Assembly: GCA_019104905.1 (NCBI GenBank)
Contig: JAHRXB010000296.1
Coordinates: 1-9,113, forward strand
From: Bdellovibrio sp.
Lineage (GTDB): Bacteria; Bdellovibrionota; Bdellovibrionia; Bdellovibrionales; Bdellovibrionaceae
DNA length: 9,113 nt
Reading direction: 5' to 3'
Below the pieces are notes generated by a model, which saw only the letters and a list, made by a program, of their open reading frames with translations, searched no databases and was not told the origin of the DNA. The position numbers and the translations under genes are program-made. Below, one piece after another: positions 1 through 5,715 of this stretch; position 1 is the first letter of the stretch, and each line of letters begins with the position of its first letter.

Positions 1-83
1 AGACCGGGGAAACCGTGAAAATCCCTAGCTCTTATGTCCCTCGCTTTAAACCCGGAAAAGATCTCAAAGACGCATTGAACTAA
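1..83 (+). CDS. HU/IHF-family DNA-binding protein, C-terminal end (partial)
   Basis: The third frame is open from the window edge to a TAA at 81-83 and encodes 26 residues ending VPRFKPGKDLKDALN. This matches the last beta strand and C-terminal helix of HU/IHF proteins, where a TG-x-x-I/V-P run is followed by VPxFxxGKxLKDAVN. The family forms dimers that bend DNA in the nucleoid. The ending is closer to HU than to IHF alpha, but 26 residues cannot settle which subunit this is. The stop overlaps the stop of the opposing GYF gene by four bases (80-83). The body of the gene lies outside the window. Confidence 0.8.
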   Translation, partial: TGETVKIPSSYVPRFKPGKDLKDALN

Positions 84-493
84 ACGGAAAACTCGGGACG
101 GTCGGCAATTCGACACCAGCCACTCAGACCTGCCTTCCAAACATACTGCTGCCCAGAGACATTTTTATTCAACAATCCCTCACGCAGTTCACGCACAGAA
201 AACGGACCTTCTTGAACAGTCCCCTTGCCATCAACCGTGGGCACCAGCAAAACCCATTCTTTTTCTTCTTCAGAAAAGCTGACTCCTGGGATGTATCCTT
301 GAGTGGCAGGAAAGAGCGTTCTTTCAAAAACACCCCACTCCCAAGCCGGCCGCCAAGAACCTTCCTCATCGTTTGAAATCAAATCCTGAGGACCTACTTC
401 CCCACGATGAATAAGAAGTCGCATTTCTTCAAGAGTTAAAGGCCCCTGAGGTTTGAGATTTCGATTGTAATACCAGGACGAGGTATTCTTCAT
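80..493 (-). CDS. Tandem GYF_2-domain protein (137 aa)
   Basis: This small soluble protein has no signal peptide or membrane segment. It carries two copies of a GYF_2-like (DUF4339-type) module. The first, about residues 7-55, reads WYYN...QGPLTLEEMRLLIHRGEV and ends in a GSWRPAW motif. The second, about residues 80-134, has QEGPFSVRELREGLL and ends in GLSGWCRIAD. Both keep the aromatic start, the GP-loop, the short helix and the W-rich end. GYF domains bind proline-rich peptides in eukaryotes; bacterial GYF_2 modules are presumed adaptors, often fused to membrane domains, so a free tandem is less usual. The ATG at 493 sits in an ATGA overlap with the upstream gene's stop and has an AAGGGA-type Shine-Dalgarno seven bases upstream. 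It is the second gene of a two-gene operon. The binding partner is unknown; the upstream protein is the natural candidate. Confidence 0.85.
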   Translation of the reverse strand: MKNTSSWYYNRNLKPQGPLTLEEMRLLIHRGEVGPQDLISNDEEGSWRPAWEWGVFERTLFPATQGYIPGVSFSEEEKEWVLLVPTVDGKGTVQEGPFSVRELREGLLNKNVSGQQYVWKAGLSGWCRIADRPEFSV

Positions 494-2121
494 AACTTTT
501 CCCTTTTACTGTGAAATGGCGTCGGCAATGACTCTATCACTTCCACGATGTCGTAGTATGCCACACTAAAACTTTCTGCATCCACTGACTTCTTCAAAAA
601 ACTTAGGATTGTGGCCGGAGCTATCATCTTCTTTCTATAACCACCATAAAGTCTTTCCCCCAGCATGCCTCCCAGCAAGACTGCGGACACCATATAACTC
701 CACTTTTTCCGAGGACGAGCCTGAAGACGATGCGTGGACACCCCTGTAATCACCATAAGTTCATGCATCTTTTGTGCAAGAGCCAACTGCAAGGCCTCTT
801 TGCCAAGATCCGAGGGGCCACGCGAAGACAAGCTGGCTTTAATGTCCGCCACGGTATCCGTTTTTCTTTTATGATTGATAATCTTAGAGCCAAAATAAGC
901 AATTCCTTCAAGCCAGATCTGACCCAAGAAATCTGCGGGCATCTCAGAAAGAACTCTTTTCGAGTCACTGATGCGGGCATGCACATATCTCATCGCCAAA
1001 GCAGCGGCGTGATTCACAGTGCCGCGAGCAAGATAGGCCGCGCCAATTTCAGGCAGATAAAACGACATTCCGTCTGCAATCATCGACTCAATCCAACGCA
1101 ACTTCTTCGCATCGTAATGATCCCGCACTTGCGTCCAAAAGGAAGCATCTCGAGCCGTGTAAACAGATAGATCCGCCACCGTAACCGGAACCCCCAGCTC
1201 TTCTGAGATGATCTTTACATATCTCCCCACGTGATCCGTATAATCCAAAGATTGCTCGTCAAAATCGTCATCCTCTTCATCCAACTCCAGATCGTAGGCC
1301 TGCTCTAAATATAGAAGGTAATTCTGCCACTTCACCCAAGGCGGAACGCTCATCAAACAGAAAACATTCTGTGAAATTCGCACCAAATCTGTGCTTGCCT
1401 CCAACTCGCGAGCCAGCAACTGAAAATAGATTCTTTCGGAATTTTGAAAAACCCGCAGGATCTTTTTTGCGAAAGAGGGCCCCAGGATATTCACAATTTC
1501 CTGCGGAATATGAGCCTGCGCCAGATGCAGATCCCCATAAATCACAAAGATCAAATGATCTGGATTGTCATTAACGAGCCCTGCAATTCTTTGCGCCGCA
1601 AATATATCGCGGGAACGCAAAGTGGTCGCATTTCTCTTTTTATAACCTTTATTAATACCGCAAACTGAAATCTTATGTTTCTGAGCCCAACGCAACAAGG
1701 GACGATAGTGTTCCCAGGGGAATCCCCATTTATTGTGCCACTGGATCGCCTTAAGAAACTCTTTCTCGGAAATTTTTCCCGAAAGATATTTGTTTATTTT
1801 TTCCTGATCGGCGGCCTCAAAAAACTCGACCGCCAAAATGACTTTACGCTCCTTGGGAATATGCCTTAAAATCCGAAGCTGAGCCTTTTGCGACTGATGA
1901 AGAGCGTGAAAATCCCCGACCATCACAACCTGGGACTTTTCCATCTGTTCCCACAAAGCTTCTTTCGTGGAGGCCGTCCACTTTTTAGAGAACTCCTTGT
2001 CGTAGACTTTATGATAACGCATCAACTCTGGGGTGTCTTCCCCGAGTCGGCGACGGACCTGCCGTTCCATTTGCAGGTAAAGATCTTTACGAATACGAAT
2101 CCATTTTTGTAAGTCGTTCAA
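490..2121 (-). CDS. ChaN-like (Cofac_haem_bdg/Tiki fold) protein with unassigned C-terminal half (543 aa)
   Basis: Residues about 60-235 resemble the ChaN/DUF399 family. They have VVMVGDFHALHQ at 66-76, VEFFE at 98-102, WGFPWEHYRPLLRWA at 132-146 and a late YGDLHLA at 195-201, matching the family's GExH, ME, Y-x-P-L-x-x-A and GxxH positions. ChaN of Campylobacter is a haem-binding lipoprotein, and the wider EreA/ChaN/TraB/Tiki fold includes hydrolases. Here no signal peptide or lipobox is visible, so the protein is probably cytoplasmic. The remaining roughly 300 residues match nothing I recognise. They contain an acidic run (281-290), a DLSVY/ARDASFW patch and a Gly-rich hydrophobic stretch (476-495) that might touch a membrane. 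The start is TTG at 2121, supported by AAGGA seven bases upstream; the first ATG, at residue 18, lacks that support. Translation is coupled to the GYF_2 gene by ATGA. Function is not known. Confidence 0.8.
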   Translation of the reverse strand: MNDLQKWIRIRKDLYLQMERQVRRRLGEDTPELMRYHKVYDKEFSKKWTASTKEALWEQMEKSQVVMVGDFHALHQSQKAQLRILRHIPKERKVILAVEFFEAADQEKINKYLSGKISEKEFLKAIQWHNKWGFPWEHYRPLLRWAQKHKISVCGINKGYKKRNATTLRSRDIFAAQRIAGLVNDNPDHLIFVIYGDLHLAQAHIPQEIVNILGPSFAKKILRVFQNSERIYFQLLARELEASTDLVRISQNVFCLMSVPPWVKWQNYLLYLEQAYDLELDEEDDDFDEQSLDYTDHVGRYVKIISEELGVPVTVADLSVYTARDASFWTQVRDHYDAKKLRWIESMIADGMSFYLPEIGAAYLARGTVNHAAALAMRYVHARISDSKRVLSEMPADFLGQIWLEGIAYFGSKIINHKRKTDTVADIKASLSSRGPSDLGKEALQLALAQKMHELMVITGVSTHRLQARPRKKWSYMVSAVLLGGMLGERLYGGYRKKMIAPATILSFLKKSVDAESFSVAYYDIVEVIESLPTPFHSKREKL

Positions 2122-2128
2122 GCTGTCT

Positions 2129-2133
2129 TCCTT
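2129..2133 (-). promoter_or_regulatory. Shine-Dalgarno that decides the TTG start of the ChaN-like gene
   Basis: Read on the minus strand, AAGGA is followed by seven bases and then TTG at 2121-2119. The spacing is ideal, and no comparable site precedes the first ATG 17 codons later. This favours the TTG. Confidence 0.6.
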
Positions 2134-2159
2134 GATAGCTCTCTGATTTTTACATAATT

Positions 2160-2188
2160 TTGATTGATTTCAAACACGAAACTACGAT
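2160..2188 (+). promoter_or_regulatory. Possible sigma-70-type promoter for the VKOR-DsbA gene
   Basis: TTGATT (2160-2165) and TACGAT (2183-2188) are separated by 17 bases, each matching four of six consensus positions. The expected transcription start is near 2194-2196, only about 4-6 bases before the ATG at 2200. That would rule out the longer TTG start at 2164 and give an almost leaderless mRNA. The match is modest, so this is tentative. Confidence 0.35.
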
Positions 2189-2199
2189 TCAATGGGGAC

Positions 2200-3402
2200 A
2201 TGAAAAACGCAGCCAATAAAAATAAATTCCTTCTTTTAGCCTTTATTGCCACTTTGATCGCCGCTGGAGTGCATGGATACCTGACTCAGCACTATTATGG
2301 CCTCAAGTTTGGAACGGCCGGCGGCGAGTCTGTCTGCAATATCAATGAACTCATGAATTGTGACGCTGTGACTGCCAGTAAGTTCTCAGCCTTCCTAGGG
2401 GTTCCGGTTGCAATGTGGGGCCTGATCACCAATATTATTCTTCTTTACTTCCTTGCCGTCACCCGCTTCAACCTTGTCCAAGACAAAGCAAAGACCTCTC
2501 GCTATGCCCTCCTCCTCTCTGGAGTCACTGTCATCGCGTCTCTGGTAATGGGCCTCATTTCAACAACCATGAGCAACCTTTGCCTATTCTGCATTAGCGC
2601 TTATGTTCTTTCCTTCATAGGACTTTTCGGCACCTGGAAGGGGGCCGAAGACGTCAGCACGACCAATCTTCTGGAAGACATCAAGGACGTTTTCACCTCT
2701 GAAAAATGGGTCGGCGGATTCCTCTTGGCCATCCCAGCTCTCTCGTTCCTTGGAAATATTATGTACCTCGAAAGTCATGGCTTTTCTGAGATCGAAAAGA
2801 TTGCGAAAGAAAAGGTCGCCTACTGGCAGGTCGCCCCTCAGCAAAATTTCGACCTCACAACAGGTTTGAGTTCCCAAAAGAGCTCTGGCGAACCCACTAT
2901 GACGATTGTTGAGTTTGCTGACTTCCGTTGTTCTCACTGCAAACATGCCGCCCCAAGTCTTCATGCCTTTATCAAAAGTCATCCTGACGTGAAGCTGATC
3001 TACAAACCCTTCCCCCTTGATGGCACCTGCAATGAGGCCATTCGCGGTGGCGGAGATGGAATCTCTTGTGGACTGGCTTTTGCCGTTATGTGCGCCGAGA
3101 AGATCAATCAAAAGGGCTGGGCCGCTCATGACTATATCTTTGATAACCAGGAAGACATTATTCGGGCGCAGAACTTAGACAAAAATCTTCAAGATCTTGC
3201 CGGAGCCGTTGGAGTATCTAACGAAGACCTCTCGGCTTGTGTAAAAGACCCCGCAACTCAAGACTTAGTTCGCAAAATGGCCAAAGAAGGAGAATCCGCT
3301 CAGATCCAAGGGACTCCGACTATTTTTGTAAATGGAAAACTGCTCAGCGGAGGCCAACTGATCCCCGTTCTTGATGCAGCCTATAAGACATTGAAGAAAT
3401 AG
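2200..3402 (+). CDS. VKOR-DsbA fusion, periplasmic disulfide-bond-forming enzyme (400 aa)
   Basis: Residues 1-190 form a VKOR-family membrane domain with helices near 10-28, 68-88, 101-122 and 126-145. It has the loop pair Cys46/Cys54 (CNINELMNC), Ser60, and the quinone-side active site CLFC at 128-131. A fifth helix (170-189) leads to a periplasmic DsbA/thioredoxin domain with CSHC at 244-247 (FADFRCSHCK) and the cis-proline loop GTPTIFV (Pro373). In this family the DsbA part oxidises secreted proteins and passes electrons through the VKOR part to quinones, combining the jobs of DsbA and DsbB. Four further cysteines (277, 290, 298, 347) lie in the DsbA domain and may form structural disulfides. 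I chose the ATG at 2200; an in-frame TTG at 2164 adds 12 residues but has no Shine-Dalgarno and overlaps the likely promoter. The stop abuts the opposing gene with no gap. Confidence 0.92.
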   Translation: MKNAANKNKFLLLAFIATLIAAGVHGYLTQHYYGLKFGTAGGESVCNINELMNCDAVTASKFSAFLGVPVAMWGLITNIILLYFLAVTRFNLVQDKAKTSRYALLLSGVTVIASLVMGLISTTMSNLCLFCISAYVLSFIGLFGTWKGAEDVSTTNLLEDIKDVFTSEKWVGGFLLAIPALSFLGNIMYLESHGFSEIEKIAKEKVAYWQVAPQQNFDLTTGLSSQKSSGEPTMTIVEFADFRCSHCKHAAPSLHAFIKSHPDVKLIYKPFPLDGTCNEAIRGGGDGISCGLAFAVMCAEKINQKGWAAHDYIFDNQEDIIRAQNLDKNLQDLAGAVGVSNEDLSACVKDPATQDLVRKMAKEGESAQIQGTPTIFVNGKLLSGGQLIPVLDAAYKTLKK

Positions 3403-3993
3403 TTAGAAACCAATGGCTTCGGCCAACCAGTTGGCCACGCGCCCAAACGCATCGTCGAAGACGATATACCCCGTCTTCGCGAGGCCATGGACCATCTCCA
3501 TCCAAAAAGCCAAAAGAATAATAGCTATAGCAGAAAACCAAAGAGCTCTAACGACATAAATCGTTGAGCGAACGTCTTGCACCCTTAAGTCGCCTTGAAC
3601 TTTCTCAACAACCTTAAGAACATACTGAAGTTCTCTAAAGTGTTCTTTAAATTTCTCACGTAGCTCTTGCTGTTTAGCGCGAGTCAAAGAGTTGATCCCC
3701 GGAAAGCTCCGTTTCGCTTTAATCGCATAGATCAAGTCGATAGAATGATTAATAAAACGCGTGATCTTTGATTGAAAATTTGGGTACTCCGAAGGCCTTT
3801 CAAGGAAATCTTTAAGTTCCTCAATCGCCTTATCGTAACGCTCATCCAAAACCCAAGTCAGAATATTGAAGCGCAGCGAATCAGGTCGACCTAAATCCGT
3901 ACGATCCACGCCGATATCAAAAAAGGCATGCTCTTCCTTCTTCTTGATTTCATCTAATGAGGTATTGGTATCTTTCAACGCTGGCACTGACAT
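3403..3993 (-). CDS. Single-pass membrane protein, function unknown (196 aa)
   Basis: I do not recognise a family. The first roughly 140 residues are charged and helical, with a Lys/Glu-rich N-terminus, an ILTWVLDERYDKAIEELKDFL segment and a long amphipathic helix near 105-140 that could form a coiled coil. One hydrophobic helix follows at about 144-167 (VVRALWFSAIAIILLAFWM), then a short amphipathic tail ending WLAEAIGF. With no signal peptide, the N-terminal part is probably cytoplasmic and anchored from its C-terminal side. The ATG at 3993 follows AAAGGG, though very closely. An in-frame TTG at 4020 would add nine basic residues and cannot be excluded. The gene abuts the VKOR-DsbA stop and is divergent from the coiled-coil gene. 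Confidence 0.7.
   Translation of the reverse strand: MSVPALKDTNTSLDEIKKKEEHAFFDIGVDRTDLGRPDSLRFNILTWVLDERYDKAIEELKDFLERPSEYPNFQSKITRFINHSIDLIYAIKAKRSFPGINSLTRAKQQELREKFKEHFRELQYVLKVVEKVQGDLRVQDVRSTIYVVRALWFSAIAIILLAFWMEMVHGLAKTGYIVFDDAFGRVANWLAEAIGF
3421..3436. repeat. Perfect inverted repeat GGCCAAC-CA-GTTGGCC
   Basis: Seven-base arms are separated by two bases, 18 bases past the VKOR-DsbA stop and inside the 3' end of the opposing gene, where it encodes VANWLA on the minus strand. An overlapping smaller hairpin, TGGC-TTCG-GCCA, is possible just upstream. There is no T-tract on either side, so it is not a typical intrinsic terminator. It might still stabilise or help end the VKOR-DsbA mRNA. 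Confidence 0.4.
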
Positions 3994-4071
3994 ACCCTTT
4001 CTTTTCGGAACTTTCTTCAAGATATTGAAGGTCTTTTCTCGATACCTTGGTCTAGTCTTATCGACCTAAGT

Positions 4072-4101
4072 TTGACTAAACCCATCCCATATTGAGAAAA
4101 T
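4072..4101 (+). promoter_or_regulatory. Possible promoter for the coiled-coil gene
   Basis: TTGACT (4072-4077, five of six consensus bases) is followed after 18 bases by GAAAAT (4096-4101, four of six). This would give a leader of about 30 bases that contains the strong Shine-Dalgarno. The region 3994-4137 is the divergent spacer between two genes and otherwise shows only a short TAGTC/GACTA inverted repeat around 4052-4078. The call is weak. Confidence 0.3.
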
Positions 4102-4126
4102 CAGGGCTGGGCGACCTAGACTTCAT

Positions 4127-4134
4127 GGAGGAGG
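4127..4134 (+). promoter_or_regulatory. Strong Shine-Dalgarno of the coiled-coil gene
   Basis: GGAGGAGG lies three bases before the ATG at 4138, with its core AGGAG at good distance. It is the strongest ribosome binding site in the window and contrasts with the lptD start, which has none. High expression of this filament-like protein is a reasonable inference. Confidence 0.7.
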
Positions 4135-4137
4135 GCT

Positions 4138-5259
4138 ATGGAAACCGAATCTTTCCAGACCACGAAATTAAGCCATTTAGATTTTGAACCGGAACAACAG
4201 CCCGTGGGCCAAATCCCATTGCCTGACGAGCTTCCCAAACGTAACGACTTCAGTCACCTTCCCAAGGAGATCTTAAAATCTTCCACGGTTGAAAATCTGA
4301 TCTCGCAAAACGAAGACCTGATGGCTCGCCTTAAGGTGTCCTTGCGTCGTCTTTCGATCTTAGAAGTTGAAAACCAAAAGCTGTCCGACGAGTCCACCAA
4401 GGCTCGCCTTTCGCAATCTTCTGTGACAGATCAAATTCTTGTCTGGAAAGAAAAAGATGCCCTTTGGAGACAAAAAGTCGATCAGCTTGAAAGAGAGAAA
4501 GAGATCCAGGCGGAAAAACTTCGCGCGCTGTCTGAGAAGGTTCAGACTATGGGTTCAGACCTCGCTCGCCATGCAAAATACCACGAGAGAATTAAAACAC
4601 AGGTCAAACCTTACATCTCTCAGCTTAAAGAATACTCTCGTACCCAGGATCTCAAGGTTCAACAGTTAGGGAACGCCGTCTCCCAAAAAGAGGGCCAACT
4701 TCGCGACCTGCGCCATCAAATCATCGAGGTTACGAAAAATTCACGTTATCAAGTTGAAGCTTCCGAGAAAAAAGCTCAAGAGATGGTTCAATTCTATGAA
4801 GAGCAAATTCAAGGCTTGAATCGTGAGCTTCAAATGCTGCACCAGATTCAAGAAGAACTTGAAGTTAAAACCATAAAGCTTCACTCAGCTCTAGAACGTC
4901 AGGACGTTCTCGAGAATGAAGTGGTCACTCTTCGCCGCAGCAAAGAAGACATGAAAGAGCGCCTTGAAAAAGAGATCGAGAGACAGCAAGAGCGACTCAG
5001 CGAACTCACCCGTCAGAATCAAAAACTGGGCGTGGAACATGCAGATCTACAGATTCGCGTCGTCGAAGACCAAGAACGCATCCACAAATTGGAAAAAGAA
5101 AACTTCCAATACCTGGAGCAACTTGAAAGTCTGCGTTATATGTGGAATGCCAAAAATGAAGAACACGAAAAGCTCAAGGTCGCAACCAGCGCTTTAGAGC
5201 GCCTCAACCTTGAGCTTAGTCAAAAACTGAACGAATTACGTAAACAAGACGGTCTCTAG
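4138..5259 (+). CDS. Long coiled-coil protein, possible cytoskeletal filament (373 aa)
   Basis: After about 45 non-helical, proline-containing residues, the protein is almost continuously Glu/Lys/Gln/Leu-rich with heptad spacing from about residue 47 to the end. A single proline at 158 (TQVKPYISQL) marks a likely kink. There is no signal peptide, membrane helix or enzymatic motif. A short head followed by a long interrupted rod is the layout of bacterial intermediate-filament-like proteins such as crescentin, and of Bdellovibrio Ccrp; whether this is the Ccrp orthologue cannot be judged from composition alone. Other options are a polar scaffold or a gliding/motility-linked coiled-coil protein. 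The ATG is set by GGAGGAGG just upstream. Its TAG overlaps by four bases (CTAG) the stop of the opposing STAS gene. The gene is monocistronic. Confidence 0.8.
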   Translation: METESFQTTKLSHLDFEPEQQPVGQIPLPDELPKRNDFSHLPKEILKSSTVENLISQNEDLMARLKVSLRRLSILEVENQKLSDESTKARLSQSSVTDQILVWKEKDALWRQKVDQLEREKEIQAEKLRALSEKVQTMGSDLARHAKYHERIKTQVKPYISQLKEYSRTQDLKVQQLGNAVSQKEGQLRDLRHQIIEVTKNSRYQVEASEKKAQEMVQFYEEQIQGLNRELQMLHQIQEELEVKTIKLHSALERQDVLENEVVTLRRSKEDMKERLEKEIERQQERLSELTRQNQKLGVEHADLQIRVVEDQERIHKLEKENFQYLEQLESLRYMWNAKNEEHEKLKVATSALERLNLELSQKLNELRKQDGL

Positions 5260-5582
5260 AAGCTTTGCAGAGCCCCTTCGATACTTTCGTGAACCTCTAA
5301 ATTAGAGCACTCAGAAAACTTAAAAAGACGTTGAAAATCCGGGTTCAGACCCGCGATTTTCGCGTTGAGCTTATGGTTGGAGTTCAAGTCATTAAGAACA
5401 CCAAAGAAGTTCTGAATCCCTGAAGACCCCACGAAGCTGATATTCTTCATACAGAAAACCACCTTCTTTTCAGAGAAGTTTTGCAGACATGCTTTCTTGA
5501 AGGACTGGGTTTTCTCAATTTCAATACGACCACTCAACGACACAACGGCGATGTCGCCATCGAGCACAATTTTAACTTCCAT
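5256..5582 (-). CDS. Single-domain STAS protein, anti-sigma-factor-antagonist-like (108 aa)
   Basis: The whole length is one STAS domain of typical size: beta strands at the start (IAVVSLSGRIEI), a helix, then VVFCMKNISFVGSSGIQNFF. In SpoIIAA-type proteins the corresponding loop is DSSG, and its second serine is phosphorylated by a HPK-like anti-sigma kinase. Here the aspartate is replaced by glycine (G52-S53-S54-G55), while the serine is kept. No partner kinase, sigma factor or phosphatase is adjacent, so the pathway is unknown. I chose the ATG at 5582 because GAGG lies six bases upstream; the longer GTG start at 5594 would overlap that Shine-Dalgarno. The gene is convergent with the coiled-coil gene and divergent from lptD. 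Confidence 0.88.
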   Translation of the reverse strand: MEVKIVLDGDIAVVSLSGRIEIEKTQSFKKACLQNFSEKKVVFCMKNISFVGSSGIQNFFGVLNDLNSNHKLNAKIAGLNPDFQRLFKFSECSNLEVHESIEGALQSF

Positions 5583-5680
5583 GCAGGACCTCACAAATTT
5601 ATTGAAACGTCCCTTCTTGTCGGCCCAAATTCCTGACGTTTTGAGTCCAAAAAGAGGCTAGGTAAATAACGATTTCCAAC

Positions 5681-5709
5681 TCGACAAACGCCTAAGTGCT
5701 CCCTACAAT
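5681..5709 (+). promoter_or_regulatory. Promoter of lptD, predicted to give a leaderless mRNA
   Basis: TCGACA (5681-5686) and TACAAT (5704-5709) each match five of six sigma-70 consensus bases and are separated by exactly 17 bases. Seven bases past the -10 lies position 5716, the first base of the lptD GTG start codon. No Shine-Dalgarno precedes that codon. A weaker pair upstream (TTGAGT 5641-5646, TAAATA 5663-5668, spacer 16) could produce a longer transcript. Confidence 0.55.
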
Positions 5710-5715
5710 GGTTCC

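Noticed and set aside
281..480. Possible export of the GYF_2 protein or a membrane anchor
   Set aside because: No hydrophobic segment long enough for a signal peptide or TM helix in the 137 residues.
730..1170. 146-residue open frame on the plus strand opposite the ChaN-like gene
   Set aside because: Antisense shadow: no Shine-Dalgarno, no recognisable motif, and the opposite strand carries a convincing gene.
2164..2199. TTG start extending VKOR-DsbA by 12 residues
   Set aside because: No Shine-Dalgarno, it would start upstream of the probable transcription start, and it adds polar residues before a natural MKN... N-terminus.
2584..3129. 181-residue open frame on the minus strand opposite VKOR-DsbA
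   Set aside because: Antisense shadow of a gene with intact catalytic motifs; no independent support.
4052..4078. TAGTC...GACTA inverted repeat and repeated CGACCTA in the divergent spacer, as an operator
   Set aside because: Five-base arms with a 16-base gap and a seven-base direct repeat are within chance expectation; kept only as a remark.
5295..5307. CTCTAA-A-TTAGAG palindrome after the coiled-coil gene, as a terminator
   Set aside because: Short and AT-rich with no T-run; not distinguishable from chance.
5583..5594. GTG start extending the STAS protein by four residues
   Set aside because: The GTG lies within the Shine-Dalgarno of the ATG at 5582.
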